Source: Liquidambar formosana
Taxonomy: Eukaryota > Streptophyta > Magnoliopsida > Saxifragales > Altingiaceae
DNA: 64,000 bases
Assembly: GCA_039720395.1 (NCBI GenBank)
Contig: CM077827.1
Coordinates: forward strand, 20,321,117 to 20,385,116
Direction of reading: 5' to 3'
A model generated the notes under the pieces. It was not told the DNA's origin and made no database searches. It saw only the letters and a program-made list of their open reading frames with translations. The number at the start of each line of letters is the position of its first letter. Within the stretch, counting starts at the first letter, position 1. The translations under genes and the position numbers were made by a program. Below are positions 12,456 through 24,376 of the stretch, piece after piece.

Positions 12456-12643
12456 AGAGTCCGTCCTCAACTCAAATTCTGACTCTTCTCTCCCTCTTTT
12501 GACGATTTCCTCCGCCAAAACAACTTGTTTGCTCTTAGGAGTGTGTAAGTTTGAGTTGTTTGAGCACCAAGAGAGTCTCTAATAGCCCTAGGATCATTAT
12601 TTAATGAATTAATCTTAGCCATTGGTTTAGGGGGTCAGTTCTC

Positions 12644-12651
12644 TATATAAA
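12644..12651 (+). promoter_or_regulatory. LTR TATA box of element 3 (TATATAAA)
   Basis: TATATAAA begins 188 bp after the end of the palindromic block, the same spacing as in the LTR at the left edge of the window. Confidence 0.65.
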
Positions 12652-14670
12652 GGACATGATATTCAGCACATAGGGGGAGGTTAATAGCACTTTACACTTA
12701 GAGAGAGAGGGAGCTACGAGTTTGGAGAGCTAGAAGGACATCAAGAGGAGGCTCTTCAACCCCAAGCAAGCAAGGAAACAAGAGGTTTGAAGACAAGGAA
12801 GAGTCTACAAGAGGTAAGCATGTCTCTTTAATGCTGAACATGAATTTTCTGCTGCTCCTTCTTCTCTTTCTTCTTCTTCTTCTAAGATAGTTATGGTGCA
12901 TGAAGTTGCTCTTCTTGTGGATTGAATTCAATGCTTATGTGGTGTTGTATGAATGATTTTGAGATGGTTTATGGCTTCATATGCTTGATAATCCCTGGTT
13001 TACTAAGGATTTGAAAGTATTACTCTTTTTATCCTCTTAAATCATGCATAGTTCACAAGCCTAGGTTGCTGTGATTGTTATCATGAATTGATGCTCCTGT
13101 TAGTTAATATATATGATATGAATGATATTCATGATAATTTGAGCATATCTTAGAGTCGTTTCATAGGTTTTAATGCATAGTTGAAAGATTAGGGTTTCGA
13201 TAACCCTGAAATCGCATAGGTCTTATACAGCATGCTTAGCTTAGCTTTTTAAGTTGTTGCTCATCATAGTCATTCTATATATGCTGCATATAGTTGAATC
13301 ATACTAGGTTTACATTCATGTAGTGGGCTTTATAGGTCTTTTGGAGACATTATCCTTTTTTAAGGATAATTATCCTTTTCGTTGAGTGAGGTTTTGCATG
13401 AGAGCCTTCTGTGATGTGTTTAAGCATGAAATCACTTCTATTGTGTTCTAGGGTATATATTTTACTTAGGATATGTTGATTGCACCTCCCCATAACGATT
13501 TTTTTACGTGAAATTATCTTAGGATAGTTTCGCTTAAGAAAGCTCGCCGTAGGGAAGCCTATTTTCATATTTTACATAAAATGACATCTTTTTGGTTAGA
13601 ATATGCTTTGTTATCATGTTTATTGATGTTATTGGAGTCTCCCATGCTTGTTAGTGTGTCTTTCATAGGTTTTTATGCATGTTAGTTAGGTCATTGCATG
13701 TAGGATTGAGTTAAAGTCCTTAGTTATTCATTATTCTTGTTATTTGCATGATAAATGGATGATTTTAGGCTTTGTCATGGTTCTGTCCAGATTAGTACTT
13801 TGTTTTCTTTGCATGGTTTTGTGCACTTGTAAGGGTGCAAACAGGTACAAAGCTTGTCCTATTGCAAATAGGGCTGCTATGGTCTGAAATGGTTAATGAT
13901 TGGAGCTTTTGCGCTCAGGTAAGTGGGTTTGAAGAGGCCCCAATTCACCTTTCTTTTTCTTTCTTTTCTCCTCTCCCTCCTAGGGTTGCTTCTTAATACA
14001 AACATATGGTGATTATCAAAGGTTTCCTTTATTGCTAAAATTCTGGTTTTCTATCAAGGTTTTCCTCTTGTGGAAATTTTCAATTTTGGACTATTCAAAT
14101 GAGGAAACCTAGGGTTTTTACCATAGGTTTATATTAGGTTGTAACCCTATTCTTTTCGAACTATATGGACTTTGATCCATGTATTTCGCTGCATGGTACG
14201 TAGGCGCTCTTCGTGAGGCTCAAGTCCGTTCTAGGATCCAAGTATCCTAGGCTTTTTCTCTTCTTTTCTTTTCTTTTTGTTTAAGTTTTATTTGAGTGAT
14301 TATGCATGGATGATCGGATGGAATATATGATATGCATGCTGCCTTGTGGTGATATATGATGATATTTGAGTGGAAAAGATATTAAGTTAGCCCAATTAAA
14401 TTAAGAGACCAACTCAGGCGATGTGGGTGCCTATAGGCTTTGCCCAGAACCTTCCCACGTCGTAACTTAGCCCCCGAATCCAATTTTCTGATTCCAAAGA
14501 CTTTGCTTTTCCTTTAACGGAGTCATGTGGTTTTGAAAATAAAACATTTTTGTGGTTTTCCTCTTTTCCCTAAAAAATGAGGTGGCGACTCCTTTTTGTT
14601 TGTTGTCTTTCACCCATTCCATGCCTCTTTCCGCCAAATCCTTGTGAGCCATTTTCCGGGGTTCACAGTT

Positions 14671-14688
14671 TGGCGACTCCGCTGGGGA
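14671..14688 (+). other. Primer-binding site of element 3
   Basis: TGGCGACTCCGCTGGGGA follows the LTR end by three bases and is complementary to a tRNA 3' end terminating in CCA. This is the type of PBS I remember for Ogre/Tat elements (tRNA-Arg primed). It matches the PBS of element 1 and differs by one base from that of element 2. Confidence 0.8.
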
Positions 14689-14692
14689 TGTC

Positions 14693-14697
14693 GAGGG
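14693..14697. repeat. Left TSD of element 1 (GAGGG)
   Basis: GAGGG is repeated at 35345-35349 immediately outside the other end of element 1, which places the insertion a few bases beyond the PBS of element 3. Confidence 0.85.
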
Positions 14698-17046
14698 TGT
14701 GAACCCTGAAAAAGTGAGGCCCACAAGGGTTTAAAAGTTGCCAGTCTGTGGACCCAGGAAAGCGGGTTAAGGGCCCACGGGGCGGTTTTAGGTTTGAAAA
14801 AGGAAAAGGAGTCGCCACCTTATTTTTTAAAGGAAACAAGGAAAACCCTAAAAAACAGTTTTGTTTTAGGAAAACAAAATAATGACTCCATATTTAAAAA
14901 TGGTAAGGCAAATGATCTTTTGGAAACCAGAGAAATCGGGGATTCGGAGGCTAAGTTACGATATGGGAAGGTTCTAGGCAAAGCCTATAGGCACCCATAT
15001 CGCCCTAAACGGTCTCTTAATTTAATTGGGCTAAATCAAAGTCTTAATCACACACAAGTCAACAGTTATCATCACAAGACAGCATGCATATCATTTATTC
15101 ATTCATCCATACAATCTAGTAAATCAAAGAAAAACAGAAAAAAGAAAGGGGGAGAGGAGAAAACCTAGGATACTTAGTATCCTAGGGCGGACTTGAACAT
15201 CACGAAGAGCGCCTACGTACCATGTATGGAAATACATGGATCAAAGTCCACGTAGTTCGAAAGGGAATAGGGTTATAACCTAATCAAGGCCTATGGTAAA
15301 CCCTAAGTTTCCTTTCAAGTAAAACATGGTAAGTTTCCAAAATAAATGATTCTCAAAAGATTTTTGTTAATATGGAATTTGATAAAGATCGAAACTTTGA
15401 TTTAAAAGGTATTTTTTTAATGAAAGGATACTATAGAATCTACCATACCCCTCTATTAGGAAACAACCCTAGGGGGGGAGAAAGGGAAAGTTTCAAAGGA
15501 AGGAAAGAAGGGTGAATTGGGGCACCCTCACACCCTACTTACCTTAAGCAAAAGCAACCTGTCAAAGTAACCACCCTATTGCATAGGGTAATTACCTTAT
15601 TTGTAAGATTTCATCTCACAATAGCCAAAATAACCACCCCACATTGGTGGGGTAGTTGCACCTGTTGTACCTGTCAAAGCACCTGCAATTTCCATGCAAA
15701 ACATACCAAAAATGCCAACCAAACAAGCTAGATTCCAAATCAAGCCATTATCATGCCCAAACATGGGCTAACACATGCTCAAAATATCATATCAAGGACA
15801 AATAACAGATCTGGACAGAATTGAAATAAGGTTTAAAATCAACCACAAGTCATGCAACAACATGAATCATAAGCTAACTAAAACCCTAATTCAACCCTAC
15901 ATGCAATGACATGCAAAAAACCCTAAAATCAACTATATGAATGCTAGAAATATCATAGTTATCAAATATGCAGCACATATATATCAACTATGAAGAAAAC
16001 ACAAAGAAAAACCCTAAGTTATCATGCTATATGCTACTTTCCTAATACAAGGATGAATGAAACCCTAGAATCACACTAGTGCATAAAATTCCATGAAATA
16101 ACCCTAAATCATGCAAAACAGAATATGAACAGCACTCTAACCATGCATATTAATCAATGGAATGATCCACACATGAGAAAAATACAAGCTTGCACATGAA
16201 ATATAGCTATTCTAAACATAAACTCAATTTCAGCACTAAGGAAACCCTAGAATCCCAAACATGCAGTAAATCACATGGGACATCATCCTAGCATACTAAA
16301 CAGCCCACAAACATTATCCTAATCATGCATACATTTCGATGGAAGCAACAAAACACAATAAAAAATATAAGCTCTAATATACCAAAGAGTTATTTCATGC
16401 AGAAAACCATTTTAAGCACCTAAGAAACCCTAAAGTCCCAAACATGCAGTAAATCACATGGAATAACATCCTAGCATACTAAACAGCCCACAAATATGAT
16501 TCTAAACATGCATGGAAGCAACAAGACATGATAAAAACACAAGCTCTAATATACCAAAGAGTTATTTCATGCAGAAAACCATTTTAAGCACCTAAGAAAC
16601 CCTAAAGTCCCAAACATGCAGTAAATCACATGGAATAACATCCTAGCATACTAAACAGCCCACAAATATGATCCTAAACATGCATGGAAGCAACAAGACG
16701 TGATAAAAACACAAGCTTTGATATGCAATCATCCTATTCTATGCAAAAACCCTAACTTTAAAAGAGAGAAAAGGAGGAAGGGGGGAATACCTATGGTGAA
16801 GTATCCTTTTGCTGCTGTAGGGAGTCCTCCTTCTCTTGTGTACTGCTGGGAGTTCCTTCCTTCAAGCCTTCAAGCAATGCTCCAGCCCTCCTCCAAGCTT
16901 ACTCTCAAACTCTCTCACTCAAAGTATAGGTTAAACTACCCTAAGGATGGCTGCCATAGCCTCCAAGTCTCACACATGCCTCACACTTCAGAATTTTCTC
17001 TCCCAGTGGCCTCCAAAGTGTCCCCTATTGCTGAAGTATAAGGGGG

Positions 17047-17054
17047 TATTTATA
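17047..17054 (-). promoter_or_regulatory. TATA box in 3' LTR of element 1
   Basis: TATAAATA on the minus strand, 187 bp downstream (in element orientation) of the palindromic block. The equivalent in the 5' LTR is 34363-34370. Confidence 0.7.
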
Positions 17055-17241
17055 GGGATTGAGGGAAAACCCTCAATGGTTGGGATTAAAACCCTAGGGA
17101 TTGATCCAAGGGCTCTTAGAGGTTCCCTTGGGGCTCAAGTAGGTCAAAAAGGGCTGAAATTAGGGTTAAATGGCGGCTAAAGGCGAGCAAATCCGAGGAA
17201 ATAGGGAAGGAGCCGCGTCAAAGCTCAAAAAAGGAAAGTGG

Positions 17242-17321
17242 CTCGGGTGACCACCTGGGGCTGGGCGGCTAGCAGCCTGGGCCCAGGCGGCTAGCCGCCC
17301 AGGCCTAGGTGGTCACCCGAG
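17242..17321. promoter_or_regulatory. 80-nt palindromic block in 3' LTR of element 1
   Basis: Arms CTCGGGTGACCACC and GGTGGTCACCCGAG enclose two GGCGGCTAGCCGCC-type cores, the first with one changed base (AGCAGCC). The 5' LTR copy is at 34558-34637. Copies of the same block lie upstream of both antisense genes at 19572-19651 and 22868-22947. Confidence 0.8.
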
Positions 17322-18030
17322 GCCATGTCAGCTTCAGCCCATTTTTGACCCTTTCAGCTTCCAAATGTGTTTCAGGGCCCAAATCAACTCCGATTTTGAC
17401 GAAACGAAAGCCAAAACGACCGTGTTTCGAAGGAGAATGTAATTTGAGTCACTTGAGGGCAAGAAACCCTAGCCATGGCTGCATGGTTGGGTCCTACAAA
17501 GGTGGTTAACCGTTATGCCTCACCATTGCTTAGCTTAGGTATGCACATAGGGTCGCACCGAATGCTTTCCAATTCGAAATTCAACCTCCCTAAACACATT
17601 TGGGGATGAAATTAAGACCAATCAAGGTCAAATGAGTAGTCATAGAGTGAAAATCATGAACCAATTCGAGCAAACCCGAAGTAGGTCTCTTAGCCATCCT
17701 GAGCCTTGCTGAGCCATTCTAATCCCGAACCTTCAATTCATCGAATTGATCCCACAAATACCTCAAATACAACCATATGAACTCCAATTGGCAACTTGGA
17801 GATCATTTCAAGGTCAAATGGAAAGTTTGTGATCAAAAAGACAATTATGCCCCTCAAGTCACAAAAGTTCTTATTAACCCTCAAGATCAACTCCAAATCG
17901 AACCAAAATTCATACACACCATCCTTAGGACCCTAGAAACTCAATGCAAAAGACTAGACTCAAAAAGGAAACAAAAAGACACATGCAATGACAAACCCTA
18001 GCTAAGGTGACAAAAATGGGGTGTGACAGA

Positions 18031-18038
18031 AGCCCCTC
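18031..18038 (-). other. Probable polypurine tract of element 1
   Basis: On the minus strand GAGGGGCT lies two bases before the 3' LTR start. It is short for a PPT but in the expected position. Confidence 0.45.
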
Positions 18039-18250
18039 ATTGGTGAGCAAGTTTCACTTGCAAGCCAATGACCAAAAGAACAACCCATTTTTGCCCGGGG
18101 AATTGACTTCATCAAGATCCACTGGGGAAAAGAGGGTGATCATATCATTGAATTCTTCGAATTCATCATACACAAGCACAAAGGTACTCTTCATAAGTTC
18201 TACAGAACTCTTCTCATACTGTATACCAGTTTCACTGGAGGACAAGATGA

Positions 18251-18572
18251 GGTATCCATAGCTTTCATCAAACTTCGTTCGACGAAAGGTCTTTCCATAC
18301 TATACCAGTGACAACTGGTGAATAGTACGAGGTATCCATAGCTTGCATCGAACTTCGTTCGATGAAAGGTCTTCCCATACGGTACCAGTGACAACTGGTG
18401 AATAGTACAAGGTATCCATAACTTACATCGAACTTCGTTCGATGAAAGGTCTTCCCATACTGTACCAGTGACAACTGGTGAATAGTACAAGGTATCCATA
18501 GCTTACACCGAACTTCGTTCGATGAAAGGTCTTCCCATACTTTGCCAGTGACAACTGGCGAATAGTACGAGG
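18251..18572. repeat. 80-bp tandem repeat array, four copies
   Basis: GGTATCCATA recurs at 18251, 18331, 18411 and 18491, giving an 80-bp period. Each unit holds two perfect small palindromes, CATCGAACTTCGTTCGATG and CCAGTGACAACTGG, with a few substitutions between copies. The array lies between the 3' LTR and the antisense PMD gene, the hypervariable 3' region of Tat elements known to seed satellites. Confidence 0.85.
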
Positions 18573-19150
18573 TAACACCATGCCATCAAGGCTATCCCAA
18601 AATATGAGAAAGATACATCCTTCTCATATTCAAACCATCAAGGTTATCATTCAAATATCAAGGTAAATCACATAACACGAGAAAGATCACGTCCTTCTCT
18701 TGCTCAAATCAATCAAGGTAAACACATACCACAGGAAGCCATCAAGGCTATCTCAAAACATGAGAAAGATACATCCTTCTCATATTCAAACCATCAAGGT
18801 TATCATTCAATTGTTAAGGTAGTCACATAGTACGAGGAAGGTCACAACCTTCAATCAGGGTAAACACATACCATTGGGAAAGATCGCATCTTTCAAGTTA
18901 TCAAGGTAAACATGGGACGTGAGAAAGATTGCATCCTTCTCATATCAAACTCTCAAGGTGAACACATAGCATGAGAAAGATCGTGTCCTTCTCATAATCA
19001 AACCATCAAGGTGAACACATACCACAGGAAGCCATCAAGGCTATCTCAAAACATGAGAAAGATACATCCTTCTCATATTCAAACCATTAAGGTAAGCATG
19101 TAATCATGAGAAAGATTGCATCTTTCTCTCACTAAGTCATCAAGACAAAG
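18573..19150. repeat. Diverged short repeats with ATGAGAAAGAT / CTTCTCAT arms
   Basis: 'ccatcaaggctat', 'atgagaaagatacatcc' and 'ttctcatattcaaacc' recur many times at irregular spacing, with a longer duplicated module (about 18583-18650, 18738-18810 and 19030-19090). Each module can form a small hairpin (GAGAAAGAT... ATCCTTCTC). No coding potential. Confidence 0.7.
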
Positions 19151-19571
19151 GTAAGCTTCTACTTACCAATACACAACAAGTTCACCAAATCATCTCACAT
19201 GGAGGCTATTCATGCCTCAACTCAAACATCAACTCATATAGGAGACACATTCTCCTTATGAAAGCAATCATTCACATGCATATAGGGAAGGTATCTTTAT
19301 CCCAAATGACAACAAATCATAGTGACATAGGAGGGAATTCATCCCTAACAATCAAAACCATATGCATAGAGAGGGTTGTTCACCCCTACTTGCATGCCAT
19401 GCCCACACAAGGGCAACCAATGTAATCCATTTCAAAAACATTTCATGTCAAACAAAGTCAAGATATTTATTCATTTTTCAACTCAAAACAAGCTTGATAA
19501 TGCATCTCAAAGAAGGTTCAAAAGCGCGAATAGGCGAGCAAAGGCCAAACGAGCGCAACGGAGCGAGCAAG

Positions 19572-19651
19572 GGGGGGTGACCACCTGGCTGCTGGTGGCT
19601 TGCCGCCCAAGCCCAGGCGGCTTGCCGCCCCATGCTGGGCGGTTACCCGAG
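19572..19651. promoter_or_regulatory. 80-nt palindromic block upstream of antisense PMD gene (element 1)
   Basis: This is a diverged but full-length copy of the LTR block: GGGTGACCACC at the left, two GGCGGCTTGCCGCC-like cores, GGTTACCCGAG at the right. It ends about 300 bp before the first ATG of the PMD gene. A weak AT-rich element (TTTTTAAACCC, near 19673) follows; no clear TATA box is visible. Confidence 0.7.
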
Positions 19652-19948
19652 GCTAGGGTCCTCAAAATTCTGGGTTTTTAAACCCTTGACTCCCCATTTG
19701 TGCATTCAAGCCTCCAAGCTCGAAAATAGAGAGCTTCTCTCTCTAGAACTCACTCCATCCTTCTCCAAACACTCACAAACATATCCTCATTCAAAGTTTC
19801 ACTTTCAATTCAAGTTGTGTGCATGAATTAGCATCAAGAACAAGTCATTCAACAACAAAAACAAGCATCAATCATCAAGTTGCAAGATCAAATTCATCAT
19901 CCTTCTTATCAAACCCATTTTTCTCACATACAAGCTCAACCACCAACA

Positions 19949-22614
19949 ATGGCTTCTAGCAATGATTCCAACATCAAGTATCCATATTATGTGATCAAGA
20001 ATACATACAAGGCACCAATCTATGATGCATCCCAAGACAAAGTGTTGCTTGAACCTAAGAAGCATCTCTCATACCTCCATTCCCAACATGAGGTTAGTTC
20101 TTCCCAACTTAACATGTTTATCTTGAAATCTTGATTTCTATTGGATAAAATGCATTCCCATGATCTTCTTTTGATTGTTTCTATCATTGTTAAGCCAAGT
20201 TCATTGATTTGGCAAGGATTGAATGTGCAAAAAGCTTGTTTCCCAATGCTTGAGAAAAGATGCCCACCAAGTGTTTGATAAAATGCCAAAGAGATAAAAA
20301 CATGTTCAATTCTTGAAAAATCAATTGGTTTGCATTGTAGAACCAAGTCATATGGTCTTGGCAAGGATTTGATATACAAAAATCTTTCATTTCAATGCTT
20401 GAAAACAAGTCACACACCAAGTGTTCGATAAAATGCCCGAAAGGCGAAACCATGTTCAATCCTTACAAAATCAATGAATTTGAATACACAAAGTCATGGG
20501 CATTCATTTCTAATTCATTTCATGAATCAAAACCCATATTTTAAAACTTTTGGAAAACCATTTGAAATCAATTACCAATGTATGCCCAATATCTCTATGT
20601 TTTCAATGCTAACTCAATACACAATCTTTTGACATAGCCCGACTTCCAAGGTCTCCGTACAAGGACATCAATAAAGGGGCTGATCTCATGGTGGAGATAT
20701 ATGGAACATGCCCAACCATGTGCTCGCAAGATAGTAAAGAAGGCGGGTTTTGGGCCCTTCCTAGATGCTCTATGGAACGAGCAATGGGATAGGCAAGCCT
20801 TGTTTGCCTTGACAGAGCTATGGTGGGACACCACCAACACTTTCCATTTTAGCTTTGGGGAGATGACCATGACCCCTAAGGACTTTACCATGATAACTGG
20901 GTTGAGCTTGAAAGGCAAGCGCTTGGAATACTACGAACAAGCCAACATGGACCAGAACTACATAGTAGCTCTACTCGGGGTTGAAGCGGAACTAAGCCCA
21001 AAAGGTGTGCGCCGTACTTGGCTCTACAACACCTTTGCCACTGAAGAAGAGAGTGAGGGGACGGATCCCCAATACATTGTGAGAGCTTTCTTGCTCTACA
21101 TGATTTCATGCACTTTCTTTGCGGGCACCAATGACATGGCTCGACTTGAGTTGCTAGCTAGCATGGAAGATGTGAACAAAATTGGGAGATACAATTGGGG
21201 TGGAGCTGCTTTCGCAAACATGTATCGCTCCATGACTGACATGTCCCGAGGAGTTGCAAAGAACTTTGGGGGACTTCCTTTCGTTTGGGAGGTAACAAAG
21301 AACATTCAATTCTCTATTATTTCCCGAAACTTAACACATACATGATTTCTTCTATTTTTTTTCCTTTTGATTTTCCACAGATATGGTACTACGAGTACCT
21401 GAACATGTGTCGCCCAACTCTTGCTAGTGATGCCATGTCATGGCCCATACTTCAGAATTACGCTCCATCTTGCTTGGCTACAAGAGCCTCCAATCGACAT
21501 GATTATGCCCATGCAAGGGATATCTTGCTAGCTTGACTGCTGATATGGTAGGATCTTTCTTTCTCTTTTTGTCTTTTTTATCTTCTTTCTCATTTCTCAT
21601 TTCAAACTCAACAGGTGGAATGGGATCCATGGAGGTTGTGGGAGCATAGGCTTCCCGAGAAGTACTCCTCTTGTTTGGAGTTGACAAGCAAAAGGGTCCT
21701 TTTTGAAGGCCCCACAGGTAGATGCTGGTATCTTGGGGAACGAGTCCTGAGACAAGTCCATGGAAATATGAATGCAGCTGTGACACCTTCCATGCCACCA
21801 GACAACATGAGGCACACTAGCCACTTGGTGGGGGATGAACTAGAAGAAGCTTTGAGGGGTTGGGATGCTGAGGGATTCACCTCCCCTCGCATAGAATACA
21901 CTGCCTTCTGTCGACAATATCTGATGAATCCTAGGGTCACTGGTCTCCCACCTCAAGGGGTGAGCTCCCCACACTCTTAAACTCTTTTTAAGATTATAAG
22001 AAAGACTCCATTTGACAAGCATTTGAATTTCAGGGCCGACGGGCAAGGGGACACAGCTCCACAGTTGGATCTGCCACTGGGATGACTTACAATGACGAGG
22101 ATGAGGACCTTGAAGGAAATCAACCTCCACCCCTCCCACAACTAAATTGGTATGTGAACTTGTGCAGTGGGACAAAATTTGTGAAGACTGACATTACCCA
22201 TCCACCATTCGATGAATATCCCAAGATCGATCCATATTATGAGAATGTGAGTTCTAAACTCTTATCTTCTTGAAATTGGATTCTTTCATTATTGTTAACC
22301 ATGTTTATACTTTCCTAGGTTCCACGGGAGTATGCCCAGGAATGCATTGAACTCAGTGAAGGATTAAGGAGGGATCTTGTGCGAATGAGTTTAGAGAACT
22401 CAGTTCTAGAAGCACGCTTAAATCCCCAAGTGAGTGATCATCTTATTAGCTTTCAACTAGGATTGGCACCATTACCCTCCTAACTCATTATCTTTGTTTG
22501 CAACAGGCATCATCATCTCATCCACCCCAGGATATGCCCCCTTCTAGAGCACCTCGTTCAGGACATGATGGAGCTGGGCCAAGTCGAAAGAGAAGGCCCA
22601 CGGGAAATCATTGA
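19949..22614 (+). pseudogene. Antisense plant mobile domain (PMD) gene of element 1, seven exons, one frameshift
   Basis: This is a spliced gene on the strand opposite to gag-pol. Exons fitting GT-AG rules are 19949-20092, 20638-21291, 21381-21547, 21615-21959, 22034-22246, 22319-22429 and 22507-22614; every intron is phase 0. Exon 2 carries the plant mobile domain (PF10536): WWDTTNTFHFSFGEMTMTP, then the YNWGGAAFANMYR region. The C-terminal exons are acidic, then coiled-coil-like, then basic (KRRP). Compared with the element 2 gene, exon 3 seems to lack one base near 21527, giving a stop at 21534-21536; with that base it would be phase 0 like the others, about 580 codons in all. Cellular PMD proteins such as MAIN/MAIL1 act in the nucleus in silencing and expression control; the function here is unknown. 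An in-frame ATG at 19880 is an alternative start. Confidence 0.8.
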
Positions 22615-22867
22615 GTTTCACTCACTTCTTGTTAGGAATGTTTGGAATCTTTCTATCTATCTTGTCATGTACTAATTAGGAACTTCAATTCCCAACCTTG
22701 AGCCTTTATTATGGATACTTGATGAATCTATGTTGAACTTTATTGCAATGATATGATCTTGTATTGTGTGAAAAACGGGCTTAAATCAAGCACAAAAGAG
22801 TCGAAACATCACAAAAGGGCCAAACGAAGGCATAACAAGGCAAAAATGGGTGAAACAAAGCGGCGGC

Positions 22868-22947
22868 CTCGGGTGACTACCTGGGGCTGGGCGGCTAGCC
22901 GCCTGGGCCCAGGCGGCTAGCCGCCCAAGCCTGGGTGGTCACCCGAG
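22868..22947. promoter_or_regulatory. 80-nt palindromic block upstream of second antisense gene (element 1)
   Basis: This copy has CTCGGGTGACTACC / GGTGGTCACCCGAG arms and two perfect GGCGGCTAGCCGCC cores, closer to the LTR version than the copy at 19572. It ends 88 bp before a TATA box and 144 bp before the ATG. Confidence 0.8.
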
Positions 22948-23034
22948 CCCGAAGCGGTGTTTCGCCTGATTTTAGGAAACTTCCTATTTTGACGGGATTC
23001 CACCTTCCAAAACACGGATTTCCGAATTTTTTCC

Positions 23035-23041
23035 TATAAAA
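23035..23041 (+). promoter_or_regulatory. TATA box of second antisense gene (element 1)
   Basis: TATAAAA lies 50 bp before the ATG at 23091 and 88 bp after the palindromic block. Together they form a compact promoter independent of the LTR. Confidence 0.65.
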
Positions 23042-23090
23042 GCACATCCAAGGGGTCTCAAACCCTACTAACATTCATTGAGAGCAAGTT

Positions 23091-24376
23091 ATGGAAGCCC
23101 TAGACAAGCTCTTGAGTGATTTTCTGAAGGTTATGAGTGCGGAGGCAAGGAAGGAGTTCAAGCGCTACTGCTTGGATCCATTGTTTTCTTTGATGCATGT
23201 GAAGCTTGAAACCATTCTTCTTACTGCTGCTACATATTTTTGGGATCCCCAACTTCATGTGTTCCGTTTCAACTACGAAGAGCTATGCCCAACAATGGAA
23301 GAATTTTGTGCTTTGTATGGAGTTTCACCTGTAGGACCTTTCATCCTCCCTACTCCACGCTCAAGTTACTTGATTTCCTTTTCCAACTTCCTTGGGATTT
23401 CTCAACAAGAGGCCTCCATATTTGTGAAGGATCATAAGGTGAATCTCATGGAAATAGCAACTTCCTTCTTGGCTCATGATAGCAAAGGTACCTTGGATTT
23501 CAACCTTACTACTCAACATGTTCTTGCTTTCTGCTTGGTTGGTCGCTTCTTATCTCCACGGGGACTCTCTATGTCCCTATTCAAATTTGTGAACTGATCC
23601 CTTTTCTTCTTGAACATAACAACCTGATTCCCATGGTGCTAGCTGAAACCCTCAATAGTTTAGACAAAGTTCATAATAACCCACAAGCCCCATTAGGAGG
23701 GAGCCCCATTCTACTGCAGATGTGGCTTCTTGAAATGCTTAATTTCTTATCTCTTGCCGCCATTAATCCATACAAACCCCAACATTATTGTTGCCGTCGA
23801 GTTGAACTTCCTGGTCAATTTTCTTTGAAGGAATGGTTGGGCTACTTCCAAACTCTCTCATGTCGAAACATCAAGTGGTTTGTCTCCATATGGGAATGCA
23901 AGGAACAAATTCTTCTCCGAACTTCTGGGTGTGCTATGGTCAAACTCATAGGGTTGAGGTCAACTTCATTCTATTGGACTTCAAGAATCCTTCGTCAGAT
24001 GGGTGCCATGCAAACCATACCTACTTCTGTGGTATTTGATTATTCTGTCGAACCTGTGGGCCCCACAATGGTTAAGTGGGCCAAGACTAGATGGACTGAC
24101 CAACTGAAACTGACTCGAGTTGAAAACACTGATGGGCCTTATGTCATGAGCCCTGAATACAAGACATGGTTGAAGAATAGCTTGGGTGAAAGAGAAACCA
24201 TACGCAGGGAGAGGATTTATGACCTCATCAAGGACACAGGACTTGGATTTTGCAGGGAAGACATTCTGGAAGCAGTGGAAGCAGCACATGCTCATGACTT
24301 GCGAAAGAAGCGAAGACTTGAAAGAAAAGAGAAAAAAGCAAACCAAGAAACTCTGAAGAAAAGCAAAAGGACTTGA
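23091..24376 (+). pseudogene. Antisense DUF7745/PMD-related gene of element 1, intronless, one frameshift
   Basis: Two adjoining open frames (23091-23597 and 23633-24376) align end to end with the two-exon gene of element 2 (minus 54679-53321), so they are one gene of about 428 codons broken by a frameshift near 23580. The N-terminal half has YFWDPQLHVFRFN followed by ELCPTMEEF, as in plant proteins I remember as DUF7745 and the PMD group; the domain name is from memory. The C-terminus is long, basic and probably helical. At the point where element 2 has an intron (after LLQ), this copy reads through without one. Its stop is 332 bp from the pol stop on the other strand, so the transcripts converge. 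Confidence 0.7.

Larger units (their letters stand above)
11670..14667 (+). mobile_element. 5' LTR of element 3 (family A)
   Basis: The LTR starts TGTCACACCC and ends GGGGTTCACA, 2,998 bp, and is followed by a PBS. It is homologous to the element 1 LTRs but clearly diverged, including in the palindromic block. It belongs to the plus-strand element whose leader resumes at 35350, gag at 35956 and gag-pro-pol at 60999-64000, after two later insertions. Its 3' LTR lies outside the window. Confidence 0.88.
14698..18028 (-). mobile_element. 3' LTR of element 1
   Basis: In plus orientation it runs from TGTGAACCC to GGGGTGTGACA, 3,331 bp and almost identical to 32014-35344. It contains the CTACG stem-loop (15211-15260), tandem repeats (about 16100-16720), TATAAATA on the minus strand (17047-17054) and the 80-nt block (17242-17321). 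Open frames inside, for example 14794-15168, recur in both LTRs only because the LTRs are copies, and show no protein family. Confidence 0.92.

Noticed and set aside
14671..14688. tRNA-like sequence
   Set aside because: Only 18 bases complementary to a tRNA 3' end are present, which is a primer-binding site, not a tRNA gene.
14794..15168. 124-codon open frame, also at 32110-32484
   Set aside because: It lies inside the LTRs and is duplicated only because LTRs are copies. It contains LTR landmarks (PBS-proximal and stem-loop sequence) and no protein family is recognisable.
16700..18001. Set of 66-113-codon open frames (also 34016-35317)
   Set aside because: These are LTR-internal frames repeated in both LTRs. 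They cross the palindromic block and TATA region and have no domain resemblance.
18251..19150. Regular repeats that might suggest a CRISPR array
   Set aside because: The units are directly contiguous without unique spacers, the genome is eukaryotic, and no cas genes are present.
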